The translations under genes and the position numbers were made by a program. This document shows positions 1-7,435 of a DNA stretch of 34,206 nucleotides, one piece after another. Within the stretch, counting starts at the first letter, position 1. Every line of letters begins with the position of its first letter. Below the pieces are notes generated by a model. The model did no database searches. It was not told where the DNA came from and saw only the letters and a list, made by a program, of their open reading frames with translations. Location of the stretch: positions 1 to 34,206 of the forward strand of contig CAYJWU010000006.1 in NCBI GenBank assembly GCA_964374025.1, written 5' to 3'. Source of the stretch: JBASTI01 sp964374025 (GTDB lineage Bacteria; Patescibacteriota; Minisyncoccia; Spechtbacterales; HO2-43-30).

Positions 1-477
1 CTCGCCCGCGTTCTCCGCGAGGCGCTTACGCCGGACGGCAAGCTCGCCGACAACATCTACCCTCTCTCCGTGGACTACGAGAGGAGCGTGGAGGATTGGG
101 TGAAGGCCGGTCGGTACGACTGGGCGAATAGAGACATCATCTCCCGCAACTTCGCAACTAAGCGGAGGGGCACGGCGGAGGTCGCGGTGGAGCTCATCCA
201 CTTCGGCCGGAACATCTCGACGAACGGGGCGCTCCGTGAGCTTGACAGGATGGGCTACCGTCCGGCCGAGCTTCACGAGCTTCTCGCCTTCGGCGAGAGG
301 TACCTTGATGTCCAGCGCGAGTTCCCGGTCGTTGCTCTTGGTTCCGTCTGGCAGCGCCGGTACGGCAGCCGCTTCGTTCCGTTCCTCAGCAGGAACGGTT
401 CGGAGCGTTGCCTGGACCTGTACTGGACCGAGGGCGGCTGGGACGGGGTCTGCCGGTTCGCGGCCGTCCGCAAGTAG
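1..477 (+). CDS. DGR-type variable protein (C-type-lectin-like C-terminus), 5' end cut off by window
   Basis: The reading frame is open from base 1, so the gene starts outside the window; a GTG at 70 is only an internal candidate. The visible 158 residues contain a stretch typical of Parcubacteria variable proteins: VAVELIHFGRNIS, then REFPVVALGSVW, then an ending with alternating Gly/Trp/Asp/Arg (SERCLDLYWTEGGWDG, CRFAAVRK). That ending matches the conserved tail of diversity-generating-retroelement targets, where a reverse transcriptase rewrites adenine-templated codons at the gene's 3' end (roughly 360-474 here). A small inverted repeat (498-503 with 515-520) lies just after the stop, where DGR targets often carry a hairpin. 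The segment is clearly richer in G and C than its neighbours. The decayed reverse transcriptase downstream supports the assignment. The ligand is unknown. No template repeat was found in the window, so present-day diversification is doubtful. Confidence 0.72.
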   Translation, partial: LARVLREALTPDGKLADNIYPLSVDYERSVEDWVKAGRYDWANRDIISRNFATKRRGTAEVAVELIHFGRNISTNGALRELDRMGYRPAELHELLAFGERYLDVQREFPVVALGSVWQRRYGSRFVPFLSRNGSERCLDLYWTEGGWDGVCRFAAVRK

Positions 478-541
478 CTTCAAGTCCTTGGGGTTTGGGT
501 TCCTAAATCTTTTGGGAACCTTTGGGCCTTAGAATCGGTTG

Positions 542-576
542 CCCTCGGCGTGTCCCCATTCACGCCGAGGGTTTTT
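542..576 (+). terminator. Rho-independent terminator after the variable protein
   Basis: A perfect 11-bp stem (542-552 with 561-571, arm CCCTCGGCGTG) with an 8-nt loop is followed by TTTTT. It closes the transcript of the variable-protein gene 65 nt upstream. Confidence 0.88.
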
Positions 577-835
577 ACTTTTTCAAATTAGATATAGAAT
601 AAAAGAGGATAGTAGATGCGTATGTGCGGGGTTAAGATTCCGCACCATTGAATTCCGAGATTTTAGAAATCAGAGTGAGAGCGGCTACGGCTTCTCTTAG
701 CGTATTTCTTTACATCTCTCAAAAAATGAAGCTACTTGGTGCAGAGTATTAAGGAATAATAAAGATTCCGAATACGATACAACCCCAAGAGTATTCAAGG
801 GGTGGTGGCACGGACGATACGGCGCACATAATGGC

Positions 836-1290
836 GCGACCGCCTTTTGCATCACGCGATTCATCGTATATTATATCCCTTCTTTGATAAAACTTTCATA
901 GCAGATTCCTTGCAAAAGGACGGGGGTTGGTTTGCCTTTGGGTAATCTGACATCTCAGCTTTTCGTTTTCTTCTCACGAAAACATGATTGTTTGGAGAGA
1001 CAGATCCCCAATATCAGCAGTTTTTTGATGAGCGAGTTAAGGTTGACCTTACATCCCGATAAACTTTATATAAAAACTCTGGCCTCCGGAGTTGATTTTC
1101 TTGGCTGGGTGCATTTTCCCGACCACAGGGTTTTGCGGACAACTACGAAACGGCGAATGTTCAAAAATTTGAGAAGAAGCGGAGGGAAGCCCAAAGCGGT
1201 CCAATCATATCTGGGGCTACTAGGTCATGGGAATACAGAGAAACTCACGGAAGAGATTACTCGTGAATTCGCATATCATTCGCAAATTTG
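836..1290 (+). pseudogene. Decayed DGR reverse transcriptase
   Basis: Three blocks of a group-II/DGR-like reverse transcriptase survive in the right order but not in one frame. Block 1 (836-909) reads RDRLLHHAIHRILYPFFDKT, the early RT region. Block 2 (926-964) reads VGLPLGNLTSQLF, a hallmark RT motif. Block 3 (about 965-1260) reads ELRLTLHPDKLYIKTL then SGVDFLGWVHFPDHRVLR and QSYLGLLGHGNTEKL, the late RT/thumb region. Between blocks 1 and 2 about 100 or more codons are missing and the frame shifts. Between blocks 2 and 3 the segment that should carry the YxDD catalytic pair is gone, with TSQLF joined directly to FVFFSR. Without YxDD no polymerase activity is possible. The 3' end runs into the rel gene. 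The 580-835 stretch holds no other gene I can support and may be further debris of the same element. Confidence 0.8.
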
Positions 1291-1292
1291 CA

Positions 1293-3476
1293 CTATGCCC
1301 GTTTCACCTCCTTCACGCTTTTTATTTTTTCAAGATTTCTCATGAGGATGTGGAGCTGGTCAATGTCAAAGACCTCCACTGTTGCCGAAAATTTCGCTCC
1401 CAAATCATTGTCTCCTCCCGCGGAGAGCGAGAGTATATTTACCCCCATATTCGATATAGTTGAGCTTATTTCTTGCAGAAGTCCTACGCGGTCAAAAGCC
1501 GCTATTTTTATTTTCACTAAATTAGCTCCTTTTTGCGCTTGCCAGGAGGCAGTAGTTACGCGGTTGGGATTTTTTGCACAGAGACGCCTTAAGTTCGCGC
1601 ATTGGCTTTTGTGTATAGAGGCATAGGCGTTTTGAGTGATGTAGCCGTTTATTTCTTCGCCGGGAATTGGCGAGCAGCAAAGCGCGATGCGTGTTTTAAT
1701 CCCCGAGGTACCCAGAACCCTTATGTCGCGGCCCCGCGTATTTTTTTTGCTCGTTGTTATGTCGAGCGCCGGTATCGCGCGCTCGGCAAGTATCTTTTTC
1801 TCGTCAATCGCGTATTTTATGACCCTGTAGGGAGATATATCTCCTTCGCCAACAGCCGAAATAAGCGAGTTCTCGTCTCTGTAGGGAAGGTTTTGAAATA
1901 TTTTATCCTTTTGTTTTGGAGGGATAGAATCCCATGTTCCCTGATTGAATTTCCCAAGCTCCCTATTCAAAAGTAATTTTCCCTCCTGAATTTTTTCTTC
2001 TCGTCTTGCTTCTTTAAGATGCGTACGAATTCGCGCGCGAGCTGTGCTTGTTTTGACAAACAAAAGCCAGTCGCGGGAAGGTTTCTTTTTGGGGTCCTTT
2101 ATGATTTCTACCATGTCCCCGTTTTTAAGCGCGTGGTCCAGGGATACGATTTCCTTATTCGCTTTTGCCTGCGCGCAGGTATCGCCTAGGGAGCTATGAA
2201 TAGCGTACGCGAAATCTATCGGCGTCGCTCCCTCCGGAAGGTCAATCACATCGCCTCGCGGGGTAAACACAAAGATTCTGTCGGAAAACACGTCAATTTT
2301 TAAGTTGTCAAGAAAATCTGCCGAATCTTCGATCTCCCGCTTCCATTCACGGATTTGCTTGATCCAGTCAAATTTTTTCCCCTCTGCCCTCGCGCCTTGG
2401 TTGGGCTTACTTGTTTCAGCATAAAGCCAGTGCGCGGCAATTCCGTTTTCCGCGGCTTCGTGCATTTCTTGTGTTCTAATCTGAAATTCAGTAATTTGCC
2501 CGTCTTTGTCTCCCTTCGGGAGATCTCCTAAAGGACGACAAAATACGGTCGTGTGAAGACTCTGATAACCGTTGGGCTTGGGGAGGGCTATGTAGTCCTT
2601 GATTCTTCCCGGTAGCGGCCTCCATAGTTTGTGTATGATGCCTAAAGTCGCGTAGCAATCCTCTATATCTTTTACGATTATCCGCATTGCGACAAGATCA
2701 TAGATTGTGTCCCAGTTCATGTTGTGTTTTTTAAGTTTTTCGTAGAGAGACCAGTAGTGTTTTGCCCGTGTCTGAATTTCAAAGGACTTTATGTTTTCTT
2801 TTTTGAGTTCCCTCTGAACAAGCGGTTTTATTTCCGCAAGATATTTTTCCCTTTCGGGATACAGAGCTTCGACTTGCGCTATGACCAGATTGTATTCTTG
2901 CGGATAGCAATATTTAAACGCGAGGTCCTCGATTTTTTTTGAGAGCTCGCTTACCCCGAAGCGAAATGCCAGGGGGGCGTATATCTCAAGACTCTCAAGC
3001 GCTATGCGTTTTTGCTTGGCCGCGGGAAGCGCGCCCAATGTTTCAAGGTTGTGATATCTATCCGCGAGTTTAATTAATATAACCCGGAAATCCTGCGCCA
3101 TCGCAAGAAGCATTTTGCGTAGGTTTTCGGCGTGCCGCTCGACGCCTCGGTATTTTATTTTGCCGAGTTTTGATACGCCCTCCACGAGAAAAATAATCTC
3201 TGCTCCAAATTTTTCTTCTAGCTCGTTGGAAGTTATATCTGTATCATCCAGCACATCATGCAGAAGCCCCGCGGCTACGGTCTTTACGTCCGCGTTCATT
3301 TGCGAGAGGGTAAGCGCGGTATGAAGGGGATGGACAATGTAATCCTCTCCGGATTCTCTTTTCTGTTCCCCGTGCGCATTTTTGGCAAATTCAAACGCCT
3401 CGGCAATGAGTTCCTTGTCAGAGTTTTTGTATGGTTTTTGAATTTGGGCTAGCAACTTTTCGTATTGGCTTGACAT
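1293..3476 (-). CDS. rel: Bifunctional (p)ppGpp synthetase/hydrolase (Rel/SpoT family)
   Basis: Makes and degrades the stringent-response alarmone (p)ppGpp. At 727 residues it is full length. Order of domains: HD hydrolase (about 30-170; metal ligands H49 and H73-D74 in LLHDVLDDT, where the family more often has ED for DD), synthetase (about 230-350; GRIKDYIALPKPNGYQSLHT and QIRTQEMHEAAENGIAAHW), TGS (about 398-460; FVFTPRGDVIDLPEGATPID) and a C-terminal ACT domain (about 650-727; DRVGLLQEISSTISNMGVN). Both active sites look intact, so this is likely the only long Rel of the organism. It is monocistronic on minus, driven by the promoter at 3491-3519, with a very short leader and no Shine-Dalgarno. 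Its 3' end abuts the reverse-transcriptase debris. Confidence 0.96.
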   Translation of the reverse strand: MSSQYEKLLAQIQKPYKNSDKELIAEAFEFAKNAHGEQKRESGEDYIVHPLHTALTLSQMNADVKTVAAGLLHDVLDDTDITSNELEEKFGAEIIFLVEGVSKLGKIKYRGVERHAENLRKMLLAMAQDFRVILIKLADRYHNLETLGALPAAKQKRIALESLEIYAPLAFRFGVSELSKKIEDLAFKYCYPQEYNLVIAQVEALYPEREKYLAEIKPLVQRELKKENIKSFEIQTRAKHYWSLYEKLKKHNMNWDTIYDLVAMRIIVKDIEDCYATLGIIHKLWRPLPGRIKDYIALPKPNGYQSLHTTVFCRPLGDLPKGDKDGQITEFQIRTQEMHEAAENGIAAHWLYAETSKPNQGARAEGKKFDWIKQIREWKREIEDSADFLDNLKIDVFSDRIFVFTPRGDVIDLPEGATPIDFAYAIHSSLGDTCAQAKANKEIVSLDHALKNGDMVEIIKDPKKKPSRDWLLFVKTSTARARIRTHLKEARREEKIQEGKLLLNRELGKFNQGTWDSIPPKQKDKIFQNLPYRDENSLISAVGEGDISPYRVIKYAIDEKKILAERAIPALDITTSKKNTRGRDIRVLGTSGIKTRIALCCSPIPGEEINGYITQNAYASIHKSQCANLRRLCAKNPNRVTTASWQAQKGANLVKIKIAAFDRVGLLQEISSTISNMGVNILSLSAGGDNDLGAKFSATVEVFDIDQLHILMRNLEKIKSVKEVKRA

Positions 3477-3490
3477 GGTAGAACATATAG

Positions 3491-3519
3491 AGTATATTCA
3501 GAATGGAACATTTTGTAAA
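3491..3519 (-). promoter_or_regulatory. Sigma-70-type promoter of rel
   Basis: On minus, TTTACA (3519-3514), a 17-nt spacer, then TATACT (3496-3491). Predicted start is about 3484, leaving a leader of roughly 8 nt before the ATG at 3476 and no room for a Shine-Dalgarno. Confidence 0.7.
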
Positions 3520-3561
3520 TCCCTCGCCTTATATTAAGGGGCAGGGTAAAGGAGGGCTTGG

Positions 3562-3816
3562 ATGTTGCGCAGAATTCCTGGCTGGGCGTACTCGGCAGCT
3601 CTTTTTGCTAGTTTTTGTTTCTTTGGTCTGGCGGTGGTTGCGAATTTAAGCAAAGAAATTAAAATTCTTTCAACTGCGCTACTTGCCGCAACGTCACTTC
3701 TTCAGTTTTTTAGGAAGTCCTCTCGGGAAATTCAAGGATTAAAAGAAACAAAAAGCTGCCCGGCCTGCGAAGGGACGGGGAGAGTAAAGAAAGAGGAAGA
3801 CATCAGCGGAGCTTAG
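3562..3816 (+). CDS. Small membrane protein with a DnaJ-like CxxCxGxG motif
   Basis: I do not recognise the family. The 84 residues show two hydrophobic segments (about 8-28 and 34-50), a basic linker and a single C-terminal CPACEGTGRV, which is one half of a DnaJ-type zinc finger. One half-site would need dimerisation or a partner to bind zinc. The start is well supported: GGAGGG at 3551-3556 sits 6-7 nt before the ATG. It is transcribed alone between divergent rel and convergent topA, and ends in a terminator that overlaps its stop codon. Function unknown; a membrane-bound redox or metal-binding role is only a guess. Confidence 0.7.
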   Translation: MLRRIPGWAYSAALFASFCFFGLAVVANLSKEIKILSTALLAATSLLQFFRKSSREIQGLKETKSCPACEGTGRVKKEEDISGA

Positions 3817-3827
3817 CTCCGTTTTTT
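3807..3827 (+). terminator. Terminator overlapping the stop codon of the small membrane protein gene
   Basis: Stem CGGAGC/GCTCCG (3807-3812 with 3816-3821) and a 3-nt loop are followed by TTTTTT. The TAG stop lies at 3814-3816, within the loop and the start of the 3' arm. Confidence 0.8.
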
Positions 3828-3831
3828 ATTT

Positions 3832-3865
3832 TTACCATTTTGATGCGATTGCAGGAAAATGGTAA
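3832..3865 (+). repeat. Inverted repeat between convergent genes
   Basis: TTACCATTTT (3832-3841) pairs perfectly with AAAATGGTAA (3856-3865) across 14 nt, and the similarity extends outward to nearly 20 bp with a few mismatches. It lies between the 3' ends of the small membrane gene and topA, so a role in bidirectional termination or 3'-end protection is plausible. A clean U-run right after the stem is missing on both strands. Confidence 0.6.
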
Positions 3866-3880
3866 AAGTAAAAAGTTAGC

Positions 3881-5932
3881 TTATTTACATTCCTTGTTTG
3901 AGCACTTTATTTTGCTGTTTTTTTCTACAAGCAGAGAATCGCACTTTTGGCATCTTTCGCCTGTTGGCCCGCCATGAGTTGATCGAACGGGTTTGTCCCA
4001 GAGCGCAAAGTCGCAGTCGGGGTAGCGATTGCAGGCGTAGAATACTTTCCCCCTTTTCGTCCTCTTTTGGACAAGATCGCCCTCAATGCACTTTGGGCAT
4101 TTTATGCCAAGCTCGGCCTGTTTTTTCAAAAGCGGCTCTGTGTGTTTGCATTCGGGGAAGCCGGAACAAGCCAAGAACTTGCCAAATCGGCCGAGGCGTA
4201 TGACTAAGTTTTTGCCGCACTTGGAACAAATCTTATCTGTTTTCTCCTGGACTATTTGTTGTTTCTGTACCTCCTCGTATTTTTTAAAAAGTCGCTCGGC
4301 AAAGGGCTCATAGAACTCACGCACAATAGGGACCCACTTTTTTTCCCCCTGCGCTATTCTGTCCAGATCCTCTTCCATTTCCGCGGTGAAATTGATGTCT
4401 ACTATTTGCGGGAAATGCTCAACGAGAATATCGTTTACGGCAATGCCAACTTCTGTGGGAGAAAACTTTTTCTGCTCATTTTTTTGCGCATAATTTCTGT
4501 TTTGTATTGTTGAAATTGTCGGCGCGTAAGTAGAGGGTCTTCCTATCCCATTTTTTTCAAGCTCTTTTATAAGCGTTGCTTCTGAATATCGCGCGGGCGG
4601 CTGAGTAAAGTGCTCGGATGGGATGAGCTTTAGAAGCTGCAATATTTCTTGCGCGGAAAGTTCGGGCAATTTATTCTCTTCAAACTTCATCGGATAAACT
4701 TTGAGAAAACCGTCAAATTTTAGTATCGAGCCATTAGCGCGAAAGGTATAATTCGCCGCGGCAATATCAACCGTTGTCGCGTCGAAAATAGCTTGCGCCA
4801 TTTGAGAAGCGATAAATCTTCGCCATATAAGGTCGTATATTTTTTTAGCGCGCGCATCCAGATTTAAGGTGTCAGGTCGTTTTCCTGCGGATGTGGGCCT
4901 TATCGCCTCATGCGCTTCCTGCGCGCCTTTTGATTTAGTTTTAAATTCACGCGTAGCATAGTATATTTCGCCAAATTCTTTTTCGATGTATCCTTTCGCG
5001 TCTGAAAGGGATTGAGCGGAAAGGTTAACGGAATCCGTTCTGTGGTAAGTTATGTGGCCATGCTCATACAATGATTGAGCAATCGACATTGTCGCGCGAG
5101 ACGGCATGCCGAATTTTTTTGACGCTTCCTGCTGAAGCGTGCTTGTTGTAAATGGCGGAAGGGGATTGCGCCGCATTTCTTTTCTTTCTATATTGTGAAC
5201 TATATATTGTGCGCCTTCCAAGCCTTTTAAAATTTTATCCGCCTCTTCCTTTGTTTTTATTCCAAGCTTGACTATTGTTGCGTCATTTTTTGCATGTAGG
5301 CTCGCAGTAAAATTTGTCCCTTGTCCCTTGTCCCTTGTCCCTTTTTGAAGCTCCGCTTCAATAGACCAATAGGCCTGCGGCTTGAATGCTTCAATTTCCC
5401 TTTCTCTGTCCACTATTAGCCGCACTGTTACCGATTGCACTCTTCCCGCGGAGAGACCCCTCGCGACTTTCTTCCAGAGAAAAGGGGAGAGCTTGTAGCC
5501 GACAAGTCGATCTAATATTCTCCTTGCTTGCTGGGCATCCACGAGGTTCATATCTATTTCGCGCGGATTTTTTAGGGCATCTTCGATAGCGCTTTTTGTG
5601 ATTTCGTGAAATACGATCCTTTGTATTTTATCTTTATTTAGTCCCAATGCGCTGACTAAATGCCATGATATTGCTTCTCCCTCCCTGTCTTCATCCGTCG
5701 CGAGTATTACGCCGTCCGCTTTTTTAAGCTCTTTTTTAAGCTCGCTAACATGCGGCTGTGCCTTTCTTGGTATCACATAGTGAGGCTCAAAGTCATGCGA
5801 AAGGTCAATGCCAAGATCGCTTTTTGGCAAATCCCTGATGTGCCCAAACGAAGAGCGCACAACATAATTGCTTGAAAGAAATTGCTGAATTGTCCGAGAT
5901 TTTGTGGGCGACTCAACTATAACGAGATACAT
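3881..5932 (-). CDS. topA: DNA topoisomerase I (type IA)
   Basis: Relaxes negative supercoils through a transient 5'-phosphotyrosine. The 683 residues start with the Toprim domain (VIVESPTKSRTI; acidic triad D80, D82, E84 in ATDEDREGE). The catalytic tyrosine is Y296 in ITYHRTDSVNLS. The C-terminus holds three four-cysteine zinc-finger repeats starting at CSKCGKNL, CPKCIEGDL and CQKCDSLL. A low-complexity stretch (KGTRDKGQGT, about 197-206) is encoded by a 7-nt microsatellite and lies in the loop before FTASL; it looks like a tolerated expansion. The gene follows dprA by 7 nt on the same strand, the common dprA-topA pair. All key residues are present. Confidence 0.96.
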   Translation of the reverse strand: MYLVIVESPTKSRTIQQFLSSNYVVRSSFGHIRDLPKSDLGIDLSHDFEPHYVIPRKAQPHVSELKKELKKADGVILATDEDREGEAISWHLVSALGLNKDKIQRIVFHEITKSAIEDALKNPREIDMNLVDAQQARRILDRLVGYKLSPFLWKKVARGLSAGRVQSVTVRLIVDREREIEAFKPQAYWSIEAELQKGTRDKGQGTNFTASLHAKNDATIVKLGIKTKEEADKILKGLEGAQYIVHNIERKEMRRNPLPPFTTSTLQQEASKKFGMPSRATMSIAQSLYEHGHITYHRTDSVNLSAQSLSDAKGYIEKEFGEIYYATREFKTKSKGAQEAHEAIRPTSAGKRPDTLNLDARAKKIYDLIWRRFIASQMAQAIFDATTVDIAAANYTFRANGSILKFDGFLKVYPMKFEENKLPELSAQEILQLLKLIPSEHFTQPPARYSEATLIKELEKNGIGRPSTYAPTISTIQNRNYAQKNEQKKFSPTEVGIAVNDILVEHFPQIVDINFTAEMEEDLDRIAQGEKKWVPIVREFYEPFAERLFKKYEEVQKQQIVQEKTDKICSKCGKNLVIRLGRFGKFLACSGFPECKHTEPLLKKQAELGIKCPKCIEGDLVQKRTKRGKVFYACNRYPDCDFALWDKPVRSTHGGPTGERCQKCDSLLVEKNSKIKCSNKECK
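5314..5341 (-). repeat. Heptamer microsatellite inside topA
   Basis: Four perfect copies of GGGACAA on the coding strand (TTGTCCC on plus). Because 7 is not a multiple of 3, three units (21 nt) restore frame, and gain or loss of one unit would shift it. It encodes the RDKGQGT-like stretch. Confidence 0.9.
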
Positions 5933-5939
5933 ATACTTT

Positions 5940-6827
5940 TTATGCTAACACATAATAGTCGCCTCCCAAATTTTTTACTTTCTCGTCAAGTTCCATTTCC
6001 GTAAGGGTAGAAGATACTTCGGAGGCGGATAGTTTTGTTTTTTCAACAATAGAATCAATATGAATACTCTCTCCTTTTTTGTCAAGGAGGACGTAAAGAA
6101 TTTTTTGCTCCAGAGAGTTTTTTGCTACAGGCACCTTGGATTCTTCGTTGGGAATGGGAATATTAAGTTCTTGAAGTACATCCTCCGCGCAGGTTACCGC
6201 TTTTGCGCCTTGCTTGATAAGATTATTGGGCCCCGCGGAAGTTTCCCAAAATATACTTCCTGGTACCGCAAAAACTTCTCTATTTTGGTCAAGCGCGAAA
6301 TTCGCGGTAATAAGCGCTCCGCTTTTTTCTTTTGCTTCGATTACCAGGACTCCGAGCGAAAGCCCGGAGATTACTCTGTTTCTTTGAGGAAAATAAAATG
6401 TTTCTGATTTTGCGTAAGGATCAAATTCGCTTATGACCGCGCCGTGCTTTTCAATTTCACGCGCAAGACCCTTGTTGCTTGCCGGATACAAAACGCTTTC
6501 GTCTATGCCCGACCCCACGACCGCGACTGTCTCTCCGCCCGCCTCAAGCGCCGCTTTATGCGCTTCAGAGTCAATGCCGATAGCCATGCCGCTGACAATC
6601 ACAACATCTGCTCTCACAAGCCCTTTTACTATCTGCTCGGTGACTCGTTTGCCGTACGGCGTGGATCGGCGCGTTCCCACAACAGCGACCATTGGCCTAT
6701 TACTGGGAATATGCCCGCGGATATACAAAACCTGCGGCGGCTGTGGAATTTCCCGAAGTCGCGGGGGATACTGTTCGTCATTGATACGGATCGCGGGATA
6801 TTCAATTCTTTTTGATTTATTAAACAT
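5940..6827 (-). CDS. dprA: DNA-processing protein DprA
   Basis: DprA protects incoming single-stranded DNA and loads RecA during natural transformation. The 295 residues hold the Rossmann-like core: MVAVVGTRRSTPYGKRV, VSGMAIGIDSEAHKAAL, GSGIDESVLYPASN, YFPQRNRVISGLS and GALITANFALDQNREVFAVP. A winged-helix-like tail follows (about 235-295). The N-terminal SAM-like region of longer DprA proteins is absent, giving a short form. It is the first gene of a dprA-topA unit. The ATG lies 7 nt after a TATAGT box, so a leaderless mRNA is likely. CPR cells depend on outside DNA and nucleotides, so an uptake role fits, but no other competence gene is in this window. Confidence 0.93.
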   Translation of the reverse strand: MFNKSKRIEYPAIRINDEQYPPRLREIPQPPQVLYIRGHIPSNRPMVAVVGTRRSTPYGKRVTEQIVKGLVRADVVIVSGMAIGIDSEAHKAALEAGGETVAVVGSGIDESVLYPASNKGLAREIEKHGAVISEFDPYAKSETFYFPQRNRVISGLSLGVLVIEAKEKSGALITANFALDQNREVFAVPGSIFWETSAGPNNLIKQGAKAVTCAEDVLQELNIPIPNEESKVPVAKNSLEQKILYVLLDKKGESIHIDSIVEKTKLSASEVSSTLTEMELDEKVKNLGGDYYVLA

Positions 6828-6834
6828 TATTTTT

Positions 6835-6873
6835 ACTATATATAAAATCGCCTCATTTGAAAATGAGGCGATT
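6835..6873 (-). promoter_or_regulatory. dprA promoter region with a 13-bp inverted repeat
   Basis: On minus the -10 candidate TATAGT (6840-6835) is 7 nt before the dprA ATG. Immediately upstream is a perfect inverted repeat (6846-6858 with 6861-6873, arm AATCGCCTCATTT) over the spacer and the place of the -35 box. No consensus -35 is visible. The palindrome may be an operator, a hairpin attenuator or an old terminator; its position between divergent genes favours an operator. Confidence 0.5.
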
Positions 6874-6956
6874 AAACCGAGTAAGAATTATGGCGACCTT
6901 GCGCTTTGTGAAATTTTGTGCTATGTAGGCTATAGTTCTTATAGGGAGGATATGAA

Positions 6957-7412
6957 ATGTCAGACAGAAAAGAAGACGGAATATTTCTCGGTGCAATTAC
7001 ACATACCTATGGCATACCAACAGAGGGGGAGGGCCAGGGAAGAAATTTTATAAAGTGTCCGGTGTGCGATAAAAGAATAATACTCAGGGGCCTTCATATC
7101 TATGGGTATATTGTCGACCCATCGGTTTATGAAAGAGAAGTTGCCGCATGGCGAATGGGAGCTTCGGGCGAGGAATCAATTCTCTTCGCGCAAGACAAAG
7201 AGCTTCTTTCTCATGTAAATATGCCGCAAGCCATAAAGATAGATTTCTACTGCCATGACTTTCTTTGTTTCGCAGTTTTTCTCAGTAATCAATACGAAGT
7301 AGATCGTGCCGTTCTTCCCTACAGTGATAATGATACCGAAAAATTCAAGGCAGCGGACGATAGCGCTCTAAAAAATCTATTCACACAATTGCCGAAAGGA
7401 GACAAGAACTAG
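6957..7412 (+). CDS. Hypothetical protein with one CxxC knuckle
   Basis: 151 residues that I do not recognise. FIKCPVCDKRIILRG near residues 31-45 looks like half of a zinc ribbon, and a second CxxxxC pair (YCHDFLC, about 98-104) could complete a metal site. The rest is a mixed alpha/beta sequence without signal peptide or membrane segment. The start is set by GGGAGGA at 6944-6950, 6 nt before the ATG. It is transcribed divergently from dprA, ends in its own terminator at 7411-7435 and converges on mfd. Confidence 0.75.
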   Translation: MSDRKEDGIFLGAITHTYGIPTEGEGQGRNFIKCPVCDKRIILRGLHIYGYIVDPSVYEREVAAWRMGASGEESILFAQDKELLSHVNMPQAIKIDFYCHDFLCFAVFLSNQYEVDRAVLPYSDNDTEKFKAADDSALKNLFTQLPKGDKN

Positions 7413-7435
7413 AGGCATCACGCCTCTTTTTTTAT
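7411..7435 (+). terminator. Terminator of the CxxC hypothetical gene, shared with the mfd 3' end
   Basis: Stem AGAGGC/GCCTCT (7411-7416 with 7422-7427) with loop ATCAC is followed by a T-run to 7435. The stop codons of both converging genes (7410-7412 on plus, 7418-7420 on minus) lie within it. Confidence 0.85.

Noticed and set aside
1293..1345. Reverse-transcriptase frame continuing past 1290
   Set aside because: Residues after about LTEEITREF lose similarity and the DNA is the 3' end of rel.
3258..4513. Plus-strand frames opposite rel and topA
   Set aside because: Shadows of well-supported genes on the other strand, without start signals or known motifs.
5314..5341. Short tandem repeat as a CRISPR-like array
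   Set aside because: Seven-nt units without spacers, in frame inside topA; no CRISPR array or cas gene in the window.
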